Shown: positions 23,759 to 35,228 of the stretch, piece by piece
Layout: each line of letters starts with the position of its first letter
How positions within the stretch are numbered: the first letter of the stretch is position 1
Assembly: GCA_964019055.1 (NCBI GenBank)
Contig: OZ025224.1
Location: 3,939,876 to 4,003,875 of the forward strand
Direction of reading: 5' to 3'
From: Anthopleura xanthogrammica
Taxonomy: Eukaryota > Cnidaria > Anthozoa > Actiniaria > Actiniidae
Length of the DNA stretch: 64,000 bases
Notes under the pieces: model-generated
The model's input: only the letters and a program-made list of their open reading frames with translations
Databases searched by the model: none
What the model was told of the DNA's origin: nothing
Translations under genes and position numbers: made by a program

Positions 23759-23968
23759 TTACAGTTCAAATCGAAAAACCGTGGGCACCCAGCAAAATAT
23801 TTCAGAAATCGTGTATCGCCCGTTGAAACAACTCTCTAGCTGCAAGAAAATCCACTAATTTGTAGTCAGATAAACTTCTTGTAGTTAGTCGGTTCATCTT
23901 ACTCAACGAACGATAAACGATTCCTGAAATATTTCTGGCTGCCCACGGTTTTTCTATTTGCAATGTAA
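23759..23968. mobile_element. Mariner-like MITE (CGAAAAACCGTGGGCACC family)
   Basis: Begins TACAGTTCAAATCGAAAAAC and ends GTTTTTCTATTTGCAATGTA, with CCGTGGGCACC inside both ends. Same family as 37731-37917. Confidence 0.8.
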
Positions 23969-24765
23969 CTCCTTTATATTCAGAGTTGCAAGATCATGGT
24001 GATAATTAAGCCAAGAAAAGCCGGGAACTAAGAAAAGGATTCTAGTAGTAATGGTATCAAGCTGTAATTAGAGGAATGAAAATTAATTAAGAGATAAGAG
24101 ATTAAAAAAAGCGCTTCAGGAGAATTTTGTGAATTAATAAGATTAATATTGTGATTGGCTGAAAAGTGAAAAGATTAAAAAACCTTATTTGGCTAGTGAA
24201 GGACTAACTAGCACCCTACACCTGCTATTTTGTGGGTTTTTTTCTTCTTCTTTTAATTGATGGGGATTCTGCCCTCACCTATCGGTAAACAAGCGATCGA
24301 ATGGCTCGTCATAATACACTAATTCACGGTTTTCGGCGGCCATTTTGAATTGGGGCAAAATCGGCAAAATATATAGAAATCTGGATCACTTTGACTTCCC
24401 GTAACTCCGCTCATTTTTGTCGGATTTTCAAAATTTAAGCTTCAATAACCGGCAGGCATGTACAGCAGCTTTCGGACTGAAAATAATATCAATCTAAGTA
24501 TGTTTTAACTACCATTCACGAGTGACTCGTTTTTCTATGATTTCCATAACTCACAAGCCGATCGTTTTATTATGAAAACAAAAATCTTATTTTCTCAATT
24601 TGTACATTTCCAATATCCATCATATCATAGGTCATGCATAACAACGAAAATATCTTTTGAAAAAAGTCTAAATTTTGAAAATCCGTTCAAAATCCGTCTC
24701 TTTATTTGACGGGAGAAGTGCTAACTAGCGCGCTATAGTTCAATAAACCGATGTCAAATTCAGAT

Positions 24766-24870
24766 CCTTAGGGATCATTTCTTTAATTAATAGTTATGCA
24801 TGAGAAGACACATGAATATGGATACAACTCAAACAAAGAATCTTATTCTCATGGGATCTGAATTGGGAAA
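24766..24870 (+). repeat. Dispersed repeat shared with 33326-33430
   Basis: Contains CATGAGAAGACACATGAATA and GGATACAACTCAAACAAAG, then AATCTTATTCTCA. The reverse complement of the same blocks lies at 33335-33415. Confidence 0.75.
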
Positions 24871-25073
24871 GAATTACGGAAGAATTACGAATATCAGAAG
24901 GAGAATGCTTCAGTGCCACATGTAGATTAATAAGGCCCGGTTAAACGTGAACTTCGACGTCTAAATCGGCCCTAACTTTCATTTGTATTTCAACGCTTTT
25001 AAATTACGGCAAACTTTGTAAGCACCTGTGAAATTAGTCATTACTTCATATCAGCCCAGTGTGATGTGGGATA

Positions 25074-25203
25074 CATAGAGGATATTACATGGGTACGCGG
25101 AGATACGAATTTTATCTTCGAGTGTTGAAAAGATCTCTCACGAGTGAGTGCCGGCAGCGATAAAGTTCGTATCTCCAAGCGCCCATGTAATATTCTGTTT
25201 ATT
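25074..25203. mobile_element. Foldback MITE (ATAGAGGATATTACATGG family)
   Basis: AGGATATTACATGGGTACGC and GGAGATACGAATTTTATC at the left mirror GATAAAGTTCGTATCTCC and GCCCATGTAATATT at the right. A further copy is at 63800-63905. Confidence 0.75.
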
Positions 25204-25319
25204 ATATAATTATCAATGAAAAAGAAAACAAAGCTTTTTTGAGCCTTTTTTCTGCTATAACAAGTATGTTACCATAGTGATGATATCTTCACATTTGAAA
25301 ATATCAAATTTTTGAAATA

Positions 25320-25475
25320 GAGAAATAGAGATTATCACATGTTAAGAGTCTGATATCGTTTTTATTCACGAGTTTCCCGTCATATCGCGAACAAGCGAGT
25401 CCGCGAGCGAGTGAGCGATATGATACGGAAAACGAGTTAATAAAAATGATATCAGACTCTTAACATGTAATAATT
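25320..25475. mobile_element. Foldback MITE, second of three in a row
   Basis: ACATGTTAAGAGTCTGATATC and TTTTTATTCACGAGTTT mirror AAACGAGTTAATAAAAATGA and TATCAGACTCTTAACATGT. The centre is GC-rich, with GCGAGTCCGCGAGCGAGTGA. Confidence 0.8.
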
Positions 25476-25483
25476 TGTTTATT

Positions 25484-25630
25484 ACACATTAAGGGTCGAT
25501 TATATATTATTATTATATACCGCGAGATTTTATTGGACAGTTTACCGTGAAGTGATATCGTATCACTTCACTGATATGGTTTTTATTCACGGCTTTATTT
25601 CACGGATATCGACCCTGAATGTGTAATAAA
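25484..25630. mobile_element. Foldback MITE, third of three in a row
   Basis: TTATTACACATTAAGGGTCG at the left mirrors CGACCCTGAATGTGTAATAA at the right, around the dyad GTGAAGTGATATCGTATCAC. Confidence 0.8.
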
Positions 25631-25814
25631 TATAAGTATTTCATTGATAATCATATAATAAATTTTATCTACTGAGAGTACATAATGACAAATATACTAG
25701 ATCTATACTCTCCCTTACCGCCCTTAGTACATGTTATTATTCGAATTAAAGATTCTGAACAGTGTGGCGCGACTTTTACTGAACTAACATTTTTTAACTA
25801 ACTTCGTTCGCAAG

Positions 25815-26085
25815 GCGTGTTGGTAGTGTACTCGCCTCTCACCTCTGGAGTCTCGGGTTCGACAACAACACTCGGTATAACATGTGAATAGAATTTGTCA
25901 AGTTTCTTCCTTGATTCAAGGGTTTTTTCTCCGACCAGTTTTCCTCCCTCCGCAAGACCAAACATGTTAAATTCCGATTCGATCTTTGACCCGTTTAGCC
26001 GCGTGCCCTGACTTTAATCAGCCAGGAGACTATTTCAAGGCATCGATGAATTTTAAGGCACAAAATAATATACCAATAAATAAAT
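25815..26085 (+). mobile_element. tRNA-derived SINE
   Basis: The head is tRNA-like: an A-box-like TGTTGGTAGTGTACTCG at about 25818, then CGCCTCTCACCTCTGGAGTC, and the B-box-like CGGGTTCGACAAC at 25854. The body contains GTTTTCCTCCCTCCGCAAGA and AATTCCGATTCGATC. The tail GTGCCCTGACTTTAATCAGC matches the minus strand of the 57-bp repeat. It ends near an AATAAATAAATA tract. The A and B boxes suggest RNA polymerase III transcription of the parent family. There is no cloverleaf-quality tRNA, so it is not a tRNA gene. Confidence 0.82.
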
Positions 26086-26773
26086 AGAGCTGCAAAGGGC
26101 GCTTTTTTTTTGTTTTTTTTGTTTTGTTTTTTAATTCTACGCCTATCCAAAAAAGCTATACCTAACAAAACTGACTATTCCACTGAGAAATTTTGTTCAA
26201 TTTTCAGCCATTTCCGGCCTCTTTAGCCGTTTCAGCTGCTCTGGACAGTCGTTTGAGTTTCAGCAATAGACTGCCGGGCTATACTCAGCATGTCATCTTT
26301 GGCGCATGGTTATGTCGTTTTTTCTGAGTTATTATCACCGCCTCAGCTCATATTAAGACTTAATGTTAAAGTCCCCGGTTTAATAAAGTTTCTTTTTATA
26401 GATATTGATGGATCATAAAGTCTAAATGTCGTGCTATTTAATTGGCGTCAGTGTTTTGAAATTAAAATAAGAGGCACAATACACCTGCTACTTTCCATAA
26501 CTTCGTTAAATTCTTTCAGTATTCAATATGAATTAGAAAAGTGCTTGTCAGAGTTGATGTCATTGCTATTTGGTCTCATCGTTCTGACTCCGAGTACAGC
26601 ATCGAAGGCATACGAATAAATTCTACACGAGGTAAATATTTTTTTCAAAATCTTATTCGAATTCATTTTTCCAAAGTTTCTTTTGCAACCTGTCACAAAT
26701 TGATCAAGATAACTTGTAAGATAACAAAATTGCTTGTTTTTGATGAAAAAAATTATTATTTTCTTATCTTTAC

Positions 26774-26991
26774 TAAAGGCCCGCTTACACTAGCGATTTT
26801 TGCTGCGATTTTTGAAAATATAAAAAATTATGTCTTATGCTTCTAAATAGACATTTGTCCAGGTAATCTTGGTGTCCGGAACAAAACTTTTCAAGTAAAT
26901 TCTTTAATTTACCATTCTTGACTTTAACCAAAAATCGCCGCAAAATCGCACCTGAAATCGCCGCAAAAATCGCGAGTGTAAACGGGCCTTA
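26774..26991. mobile_element. MITE with TAAAGGCCCG ends
   Basis: Left end TAAAGGCCCGCTTACACTAG plus CGATTTTTGCTGCGA; right end TCGCCGCAAAAATCGCGAGT plus GTAAACGGGCCTTA. The inverted repeats are about 35 bp. Confidence 0.85.
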
Positions 26992-26999
26992 GAATATCC

Positions 27000-28570
27000 A
27001 TAAAGTCGTCTTTATCTACCGACCCTCGTTCTAGCTTTGTACGTGGCTTAGACATATTCTTCCGCAACCCTGAGAAATATTTTAGCCGTATGTCATAATA
27101 TATGTTTTTATTGATTTATATATAGATGTATATAGATAAAAATATGTAATCGCTTCGAAATATATACAAAACAAGTTTTCTAGATCTGATATACTTCGGT
27201 GTCTGATTGTTAACTAGCTACATGCACCTTTTTCAATAAACTAAGGTTGTCGCGGCCGAAAGCAACATGCAACAAGCCAAGACCACCTGAAAAAAAATGC
27301 TTTAATTAGCTGAAGATTCGGGAACACAGTTAAAGAATCGAAACAGTTGCAGCCTACCATTACAAAACGACTAAAATATTCGCGTCTAAATGAAGAATAA
27401 GAAGTAAAATACAGATGTTCTTTGCCGTCTTGTGTACATGTTGTTGCTTGTTGCTTTCAGCTGCGACGACCTTTTTTAAAATAGCTGTATATTGCCAACA
27501 AATAGGAAAAAAATAATTTATAAAACAAGAGATTGGAGGGTCTTTTCTTTTTTCTTTTCCTTTTCTTTCTTTTTATCTATCTTTCTTTTCCAAATTTCTT
27601 CACTTATTTTCTTACTTTTTCCATTTCTTTCTTTCCTTCCCTTTCTCTTCTCCACATTTTCCTTTCCCTATATTTTCCCCTAATTCTTTCAATTCCTTTA
27701 ATTTCTTTTCTTTCTTTAATATCCTTTCTTCCTTGCGTGCATCACGAAAGAATACTTTGACAAATAATGACAACAACTTCTCTTTTTCATGAAGCTTACC
27801 AACTTTCCGTGTTATTAATTTTATTCAAACTGGACGAGAAAAAAAAAACCTTGGCAGGTTTTTAAATTTTTATTCAGAGACAAGCTGTACGATTGTCAAC
27901 CGTTTAACTCAAATTGTTATATCTTGTAACTTAATCGCCTATTTAGTCGGCATTTCCGTATTTTTTTTTTATTCTAGCCTAATCCTAGTAATTCCCGAAC
28001 GGAAACAACGTCTCGCCATTTTTATTTTTTTTTAATGATTTCTTCATAAATAGAGTATATACGAACACACTGGCTGAGAAACAGTACTTCATAAGCTTCT
28101 CAGCTAGATAAGTACTGCTATTTCTGAGTAGCTTACCTTTTACCTTATATTTGTAATATTGATTTGTAATTTTTCACACGACTTTTTCAATTTTGGTAAT
28201 AAAATAACGTCAATTCACCAATTATTACCAATTTGCACTAAATAGCACTGATGAAACAATAGAGAACAATAGATATTAGGTATTTTGTATTATTTAGTAC
28301 TGTGAAATACTCAGCCCTTTGGTTAATTCAACTTCGCTTTTAATTTAATATTGAAGTTCTTCGTTTACAAAGTTTTCCTCTAAGGTCTCATGATCATTCG
28401 CTTAGTTTATTCCTAATTCCTCACTCACCTACAATGTACCCGCACTTAATAATCATAAATAAGGTCGTTAAGTATATTATTGTTAGTATGTATATTTTTT
28501 ATTTCCGTTTGTTTGTTATATATCTTTATATTGTAGGTTCTTATTTTTGGGAAAGTTATTAAAAAAAAAA
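27000..28570. other. Gene-free AT-rich stretch
   Basis: Contains a TTTC/TTCC-rich tract at about 27540-27740 and a small inverted repeat around 28065-28135 (GCTGAGAAACAGTACTT / AAGTACTGCTATTTCTGAG). I see no gene. Confidence 0.4.
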
Positions 28571-28573
28571 AGA

Positions 28574-28626
<53 letters not shown>

Positions 28627-28627
28627 G
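28574..28627. repeat. (AAT)n microsatellite
   Basis: About 17 AAT units next to the foldback element at 28637. Confidence 0.95.
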
Positions 28628-28636
28628 CATCGTCAA

Positions 28637-28822
28637 GCATCGAGGACGCGGACGCCAAAAACGATGGCGCAGGCACGTTTTCAAAACGGTTTTTGGTTCG
28701 CGAACTGTCGTCCTTGGCGTCCACATTCTTTCTAGGACGTCAGCGTGCGCACGAAAAGCGGAGGGAGGCTTAATTAAAACAAAAAAACGTGCCATCGTTT
28801 TTGGCGTCCGCGTCCTCAATGC
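28637..28822. mobile_element. Foldback MITE (GGACGCGGACGCCAAAAACG ends)
   Basis: GCATCGAGGACGCGGACGCC plus AAAAACGATGGC at the left mirrors GCCATCGTTTTTGGCGTCCG plus CGTCCTCAATGC at the right. Confidence 0.85.
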
Positions 28823-29422
28823 TATTATGGTAATGACGTATACGTAACTAATATCTTTACAAGTACTAGTTAGAAATTGTAATGTATGACAGATATAGTG
28901 TTTGTACCATCAGTTATCCCAAAACTGCCGTATTTATTCGATAAACCGTTTGTAAGTTTTTAGTGTATTGGTTGCAGCGCTTACTCTGAGGTGGCGCTTG
29001 TTGTTTGTTATTATTTGTTATTTGAGAATTTGCCTGCACGCTGATACTGTACAATAGAACACGGGGTCCTCTTCGAGGTACATTGCACCAATTCCCATCC
29101 CCATCCCCATCCCCATCCCCATCCCACTACATTAAGAAATCATGAAAAAAGGCCAGTCACTGCGGGTGGCCACTTCCAGGGTTTCTTTACGTCCTCAGTG
29201 GTTCTTTTACGTCCCTCCGATGCAGGGTTAGATAGTTTTGAGAGACGGGACCGCCATTTTACCTGGTCATCCAAGCCACGTGAAAGTCTGACCACTTGTA
29301 GATGTTATTACAAAGGCAGCACCTTCTCAGTTATTTTAAGACCTTGAATGTTGGTCCGGCCAGAACTTGAACCCATGACCTATACATTATTATTCATTCT
29401 TTCATCCATCCATCCATCCATC

Positions 29423-29729
29423 CACTCACTCACTCACTCACTCACTCACTCACTCACTCACTCACTCACTCACTCACTCACTCACTCACTCACTCACTCA
29501 CTCACTCACTCACTCACTCACTCACTCACTCACTCACTCACTCACTCACTCACTCACTCACTCACTCACTCACTCACTCACTCACTCACTCACTCACTCA
29601 CTCACTCACTCACTCACTCACTCACTCACTCACTCACTCACTCACTCACTCACTCACTCATTCATTCATTCATCCATTCATTCATTCATTCATTCATTCA
29701 TTCATTCATTCATTCATTCATTCATTCAT
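29423..29729. repeat. (CACT)n then (CATT)n array
   Basis: About 60 CACT units to 29660, then about 17 CATT units to 29729, with a short (CATC)n lead-in. Thr-His-Ser open frames are artefacts. Confidence 0.98.
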
Positions 29730-31057
29730 TTGTAAACAAAGTTCAATCAGCGCTTGCTCTCATTAATTTACGACATCCGCAAACAAATTATATACATGAT
29801 GCTCGTTATCACTTTTACTTGTATTCTGGTTGAGTAATAGTCACTACATTCGTCATCGACAGTTTTTATTTCAAATAAAAACTATTACACAATAACAAAT
29901 TTTTTATTTTAAGTTTTTGCTCCGCTTGGAGCTTGGCTTTTTCTCCGAGAAAAAAAGCTTGAAAAAACAAAAATTACTGCATCTTCAATTTTGATTTTAT
30001 TCCATGGATTTAGTATTTACACTAGCTCTTTTACACGCTAAAATTCCAATTCAATCTGTGCGTTAAACAGTTAGTCGTGCCCTGACTTTGATCAACTTCC
30101 AGCCTATTTCACGATATCGATATTTTTTTAAACGTTATCTCAGCGTCACGTATCAACCATCGGTTCTTGTTCGTCATCGAATAGTTCTTATAGGCTTTTA
30201 GTTTTGCAAGGTTTTGCGCGGTAGATAGCATCAGTGCTATGAATGGTTAAAAAAAAAACCCAGAGTCAAGAGGTCGGGAAAAACCAAGATATCTAGTCAT
30301 TCATGACTCGTTTGACCACTTAATTCCAAGATAGCTCTGACGCTGTGCGCTTGTCGATCTTCGAGACAAAAATTCGTCGAAAAGGTTCGTTTGAACTTTC
30401 TTTTTTAATAAGTGTAATTTTAAGTCTAATTTAGCCCTATTGTACCATAAACGTATGAGTTTCTGACTGTACTTAGTGCTTCGTCGTGAACAGAGGTTGT
30501 TTCTAGAAGTTGCCATTTTATTTCAGCGATCTTCTTTATGAATTTCTTCCCAAAAAACATTCTTTCGAATTCTTATAAAATCATAACAAAATGTTTAAGT
30601 TGAGGTTGACATTTTTCAGTAGAAATTTTATTTCTCTTAAGAGCTTTTCTACTTTTTCTCAGAAATCCTCTTTTTTTTTTTTTTATGCAAAACTGTAAAA
30701 TATTTATACTTTTTTCTTATAAGATAAGGTTAAAAATTCAGCATTATTATAATATACTAAATACTAATCTATTGACTTGTAAACGAATAATTTTTATTCG
30801 ATTTTCGAGAATCATAAGCAATATATTTTACAAGAAATATTTGCGATTATACTCATATATAAATATTCAATTTTTTTGCCATTATGCCGGCATTATTAGA
30901 AGCAAAAATTAGAAATGATATTAAAATTAATATAGACGAGTTTGAGTTAGAATTAGGAAAATATTCTAGCAGAAACCGCCACAACTGGATGCCTCACTGT
31001 TCATATCCGAGAGAAAAATTTTCCTCTACTATAAGTATTTCAAACAGGAATTGAAAT
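29730..31057. other. Gene-free stretch with a SINE-tail fragment
   Basis: At about 30063-30125 there is GTTAGTCGTGCCCTGACTTTG plus ATCAAC and a CTATTTCACGATATCGAT end, a fragment of the SINE tail family in the same orientation as 25815. The rest is AT-rich with no convincing gene. Confidence 0.6.
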
Positions 31058-31431
31058 TTTAAAGGGGCACTTGGATGAAAATTGGAAATGACTTGAAATT
31101 ATCTATATGGCACCAATAGTAGTCTAGCAACATATTTTCTTCACAGTCAAAAGTGGCGGATAAAAAAATTATCAGTTATTTTTAGCATCTAAATTGTCAG
31201 TAAGCTGGGAGATTGAGTTACCCAATAACCTGTTGTAAGTAAGTTCATCATTTACTCAACCCTATTGTTCTTTTAGGTTTTAAACGAAAATTTCCTAACT
31301 GCAAGTGGAACCCAAGCTAAAATTGTTGCCAATTTTGTTTTCATAATCATAATTGAGTCATATTATCTTGAAATATTTGAATTATCCGGACTAACAAAAA
31401 TTGGGGCGTTTTCATCCAATTGCCCCTTTAA
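31058..31431. mobile_element. MITE with TTAAAGGGGCA ends
   Basis: The terminal inverted repeats are TTTAAAGGGGCACTTGGATG (then AAAA) and (TTTT then) CATCCAATTGCCCCTTTAA. About 374 bp, non-coding. Confidence 0.85.
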
Positions 31432-31589
31432 GGGAAAAAAAGTAAAATTAGGAAGATATCCGGTGTAGAAAGAGTACAAGCATGTAGTACCAGTAAATAG
31501 TACAAGGCATACTCGAAAAAGGACCGAGAAATATGTAATGTTACATTGAACATCATTCTGTCCTATTCAGTGCCCGGGTATCTCTATCA

Positions 31590-31860
31590 GAACCCTTGCA
31601 GCACGTCGGAATGCAGCTCAATTCTTGGTTTGCAATCATCCCCGAGAGAGCAAAATAACAAAACCATGGTGGCCATGCTGGAAGATAAAACAAAATAATT
31701 CATTGAAAAATATTTTGTCAAATTCTTCCAGCGGCTATGACGTCACGTTTAAACGAAGAATCGGAGAACAAAACAATAGTTTCCAATTCTCAAGAAATTG
31801 AAATTCGTTTGCTTTTTCCTCCAAATTGAACTGCTTTAAGGTTACTGGAGACCTTCAGGG
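31590..31860. mobile_element. MITE of the CCCTTGCAGCACG family, with internal insertion
   Basis: Starts CCCTTGCAGCACGTCGGAAT and GCAGCTCAATT, and later has AACAATAGTTTCCAATTCTC and TTTTTCCTCCAAATTGAAC, as in the compact copy at 39439-39576. An internal block with CCATGGTGGCCATG is shared with 58290-58390. Confidence 0.65.
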
Positions 31861-33325
31861 GTATGCTTCGTTTAAAACTCTCTCTACGCAACACTTTGAA
31901 CAAAACCCTACGAAACTATATATCGTTTGAAAGGTCATATGATACAGATTACGAAAAATATAGTTTTTGAACGCAATTTTTCAATCTAAAACGATGCCGG
32001 AGCCTTAAACGCGAATCGGGTACGTTCCGTTGATGTGAATTAATGGACATGGTGTTAGCGCGTATTGATTTAAAAAAATCACTGTGTGAATTAGTGAAAG
32101 ATAAACTACAAAAGGGTGTGAGCGTTTTTTGATTTTTTGCTTATTTAAAAAGTTATTGAATCTCAAAGTTGGAGTTTCCAAAAATGTCCATGTCGGTTGA
32201 CGCTTTAACGCATAAAAGTAGAAATAATTAAAATATCAAAAATCGCTCACACACTTTTTTTTATCAATACTTCCCCATGCTTCTTACCAAATTTCATTGA
32301 AATTGAACAAAACCACATACCCTATTAATTCATTTAAAGAGAGGGAATTGAAGTAAAAACGATCATAGAGATTTTAAGCTTTAAAGATTTGGGAGAGTTT
32401 CACTCCTCGTTAAGACGTCTGTCAACATAGTGATACCGCCAGCCAACCAAAAACAAGGAACAACGGGACCAACGGAGTGTTGACAAACACTTCGAACTAC
32501 GCGGGAAATCATCTAAAAATCGAACACTTCGTTTCTCCGGTAAACTTTTAATAAAGACACAAAAAGAATGTAGAATCCCCAAAGGTATCGAAAGTATAGT
32601 GTATTCAAGACGAAAAAGAAATCAGAAAGCGCGGATACTAGGTCATAGCCCAAAATCGTTTTCTATATGTACTGTAAGACGATCATCTTTTCCGCGGAGA
32701 TGGAGCGGGCGTGGAGGCTTAAATACAATTTTTAGGTAATTTCTTTTGTTGAGAACATTTATTAAACGACAAGTTTTATTAAACCGGCCATTTATTCCGT
32801 GCGGTATTGACCGTCTGATAGAAGATTCAAGATTCTTTATTTCACACACTAAATTATTCACATGTATTGATCAGATTATAAATAAAAGGCTTATGCGATA
32901 ATACAAATGACAAAATGAATACTATGTGCAGTGGTTAAAGGAGCTTAGCTTTCGAGTTAGCCACTGCCATAGTAAAGTGGGGTCACTGATAATAAAAACA
33001 ACAACAAAAAAACAGAAAAATGGAACGAAAACAACCTTGTTTTTGAAAAACAAGGAAATTTGTGAACCTATTGATGATATCTCTTATCTCATGCTCAGTG
33101 GGTTCTCCATCGCTTTTTTAATATGATGTTATCTTGACCTCTAATTCTAATTTCTCCTTCCGGTAATTAATAAGGCATATAACAAAGATGTGTTTTTCCC
33201 ATCGGTTTCTGCTGTCTTGCGTCATTTTATGCACCTTTTAAAATCATTTAAGCCTTTATTGGTTATCTCCAGAACCAGATGTAAAATCAACCTAAAACTC
33301 CTATTTGTGTGGCCGCAGACCATTT
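31861..33325. other. Gene-free stretch
   Basis: Short open frames only, none with a recognisable domain. AT-rich. Confidence 0.4.
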
Positions 33326-33530
33326 GTCATTCTCTTGAGAATAAGATTCTTTGTTTGAGTTGTATCCGTATTCATGTGTCTTCTCATGCACAGCTGTTAA
33401 ACAAAGAAATGGTACTCTAGGGAATGACACGTGGTCTGAAACAGAAATACATTACAGAGGTCTCTTCATGTATCTTCTGATGCCCAACTGTTAAACAAAG
33501 AAATAATACTACAGGGAATGACACGTGGAC
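33326..33530 (-). repeat. Dispersed repeat with a local duplication
   Basis: The reverse complement of 24766-24870 lies at about 33335-33415. The block with CTGTTAAACAAAGAAAT and GGGAATGACACGTGG occurs twice, at about 33392 and 33487. Confidence 0.75.
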
Positions 33531-33847
33531 TGAAATGGGAAAGCATTACCTTTTTTAGAAAGAACCTAGTTTTACTTTAAATACTTCCCAAATTTTCGAA
33601 ATGGCAAACTTATTGTCAATTTTATGATGATAACAATGGTTTCAATACAAATAAACCACGAGGAATTTTACTACCCAAAATAGTTTTAACGCAGATAGCC
33701 ACTTTCATTCTCCTTCACTGCGTTCATACGAATGAAAAATATTTTCCTTCAAATTCATTCAATATTGAAAAAGAACAATAAAGAAAATAACATATTACAA
33801 AATAGGTTGCTTGTTATAAATTAATCAAGCTCTAGAATCACATAAAT

Positions 33848-33995
33848 AATGGTAATTGAACTGAGTGGAGTGCAATTTGGTCTGAAATCAAATGAGTGAT
33901 TAAAAAATTATACGACCGCAAAGCGGGAGTGCACTTTGTTAATCACGAGTTAGATTTTAGAGCAAAATTGCACGACACCAAGTTCAATTACCACT
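33848..33995. mobile_element. Foldback MITE (GGTAATTGAACT ends)
   Basis: AATGGTAATTGAACTGAGTG and GAGTGCAATTTGG mirror CAAAATTGCACGACACC and AAGTTCAATTACCACTT. Confidence 0.75.
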
Positions 33996-34284
33996 TAATT
34001 ATATCCCTTTTTTGAAATCATTACTGTAGGAATTTAAAATTTAAATCCATTTTTTTCAATTTCATCCATTTTCACCTAGAACATCTCCTTCAAAAAATTT
34101 TTCTCATGCTTTGAATAGGCTTTTGTTTTCTGTGATCTGATTGGTCAAATTTTATGTTTTTTTGCAATCTCATTTGGTTTTTCAAAACAGTGCGATTTAA
34201 AACTGAAAATGGTGCGATTCAATCGCACTGCTGAGAGCCAATCAGATTGCAGGATTTGCTAGTGATTTCAAAATGGATATAATT
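33996..34284. mobile_element. Foldback MITE adjoining the previous one
   Basis: TTAATTATATCCCTTTTTTG plus AAATCA mirrors TGATTTCAAAATGGATATAA plus TTAA. The interior has the dyad GTGCGATTCAATCGCAC. Confidence 0.7.
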
Positions 34285-34519
34285 AAACTGAAAACTATTC
34301 CTTCAAACAAGGGAAAATTCATTATCACTCAAAATTATTGTGGACGAGGAAAAGATCGGGAGTAAACTATTTCGATTTGCGTCAACCTAAAAAAATGAAT
34401 GATATCATATACTAATAAAAGTTGAACACCGCAAAATAAAAAGGTTATACCAACATTCGTTTGTCGAACATGAGGTGGCCACTCAAGGAAATCCGAGATT
34501 GGTGTATAGATGTATAGAG

Positions 34520-34872
34520 GGGTGCCCGACACTAGAGAAAAACGTTTGCGCATGCGTGCCTTTCCGCACGCTTTCCAAGAATTTACAAGAGTTTTAGTGA
34601 GAAAGTAATGCTTGTTTTCTCCAAGTATACAAAAAATTTCGCGGGTATACTTTTGTGAGACCAAGATACTGTATTAATAAAGACAATATGAAAGAATTAG
34701 CCTTAAGTTTCAAGAACTGACTCTAAGTTTTGGCATTTTGTAAAGACTATTCTTCAGGCAAGTGTGAAAGTCAGATTTGCATATTTCTACAATAGCACGA
34801 AGACGCTTTTGACTAATTTGCATACGGACTTAGAGCATGCGCAGACGTTTTTCACGCGTGTCGGGGTGCCCA
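34520..34872. mobile_element. MITE with GGGTGCCCGACAC ends
   Basis: GGGTGCCCGACACTAGAGAA and AAACGTTTGCGCATGC mirror GCATGCGCAGACGTTTTTCA and CGCGTGTCGGGGTGCCC. About 353 bp. Confidence 0.85.
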
Positions 34873-35228
34873 CATTATACAGTTGTTTGATTGTATAAAA
34901 ACATTGTTAAAACAATGCGATCCGCCATTTTCTCTGCCAGGCAAAATGTAGGTGAAGTTTGGTAATCCAGTTCCATCGGTCTTGTTATTCAAGCTAGAAG
35001 TTTTAAAACCATCAAGATATAATGATAAGTAGTTTTTTAATGCTTTTCGTGAAATTTTATGAATTTTGGCAACGAATCTAAGGTGAACTAAATTTCGTAT
35101 GTAAACATTGATATAGGCGCGCAGAGCATTGTAGTTGACTAGGATTCTTTAAGTCATCACTGATGCCTTGATTATTTTATTATCTAATTGCAGGCGACAA
35201 CCACCATCGTTCTACAATATCCAACAGC

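Noticed and set aside
25815..25870. tRNA gene
   Set aside because: A- and B-box-like sequences are present, but the acceptor and anticodon stems do not pair convincingly and the sequence runs on into a SINE body and tail.
29348..29833. 161-aa Thr-His-Ser-Leu frame
   Set aside because: Translation of (CACT)n and (CATT)n.
34335..34664. 109-aa minus-strand open frame
   Set aside because: It overlaps the terminal inverted repeat of the MITE at 34520-34872 and has no domain.
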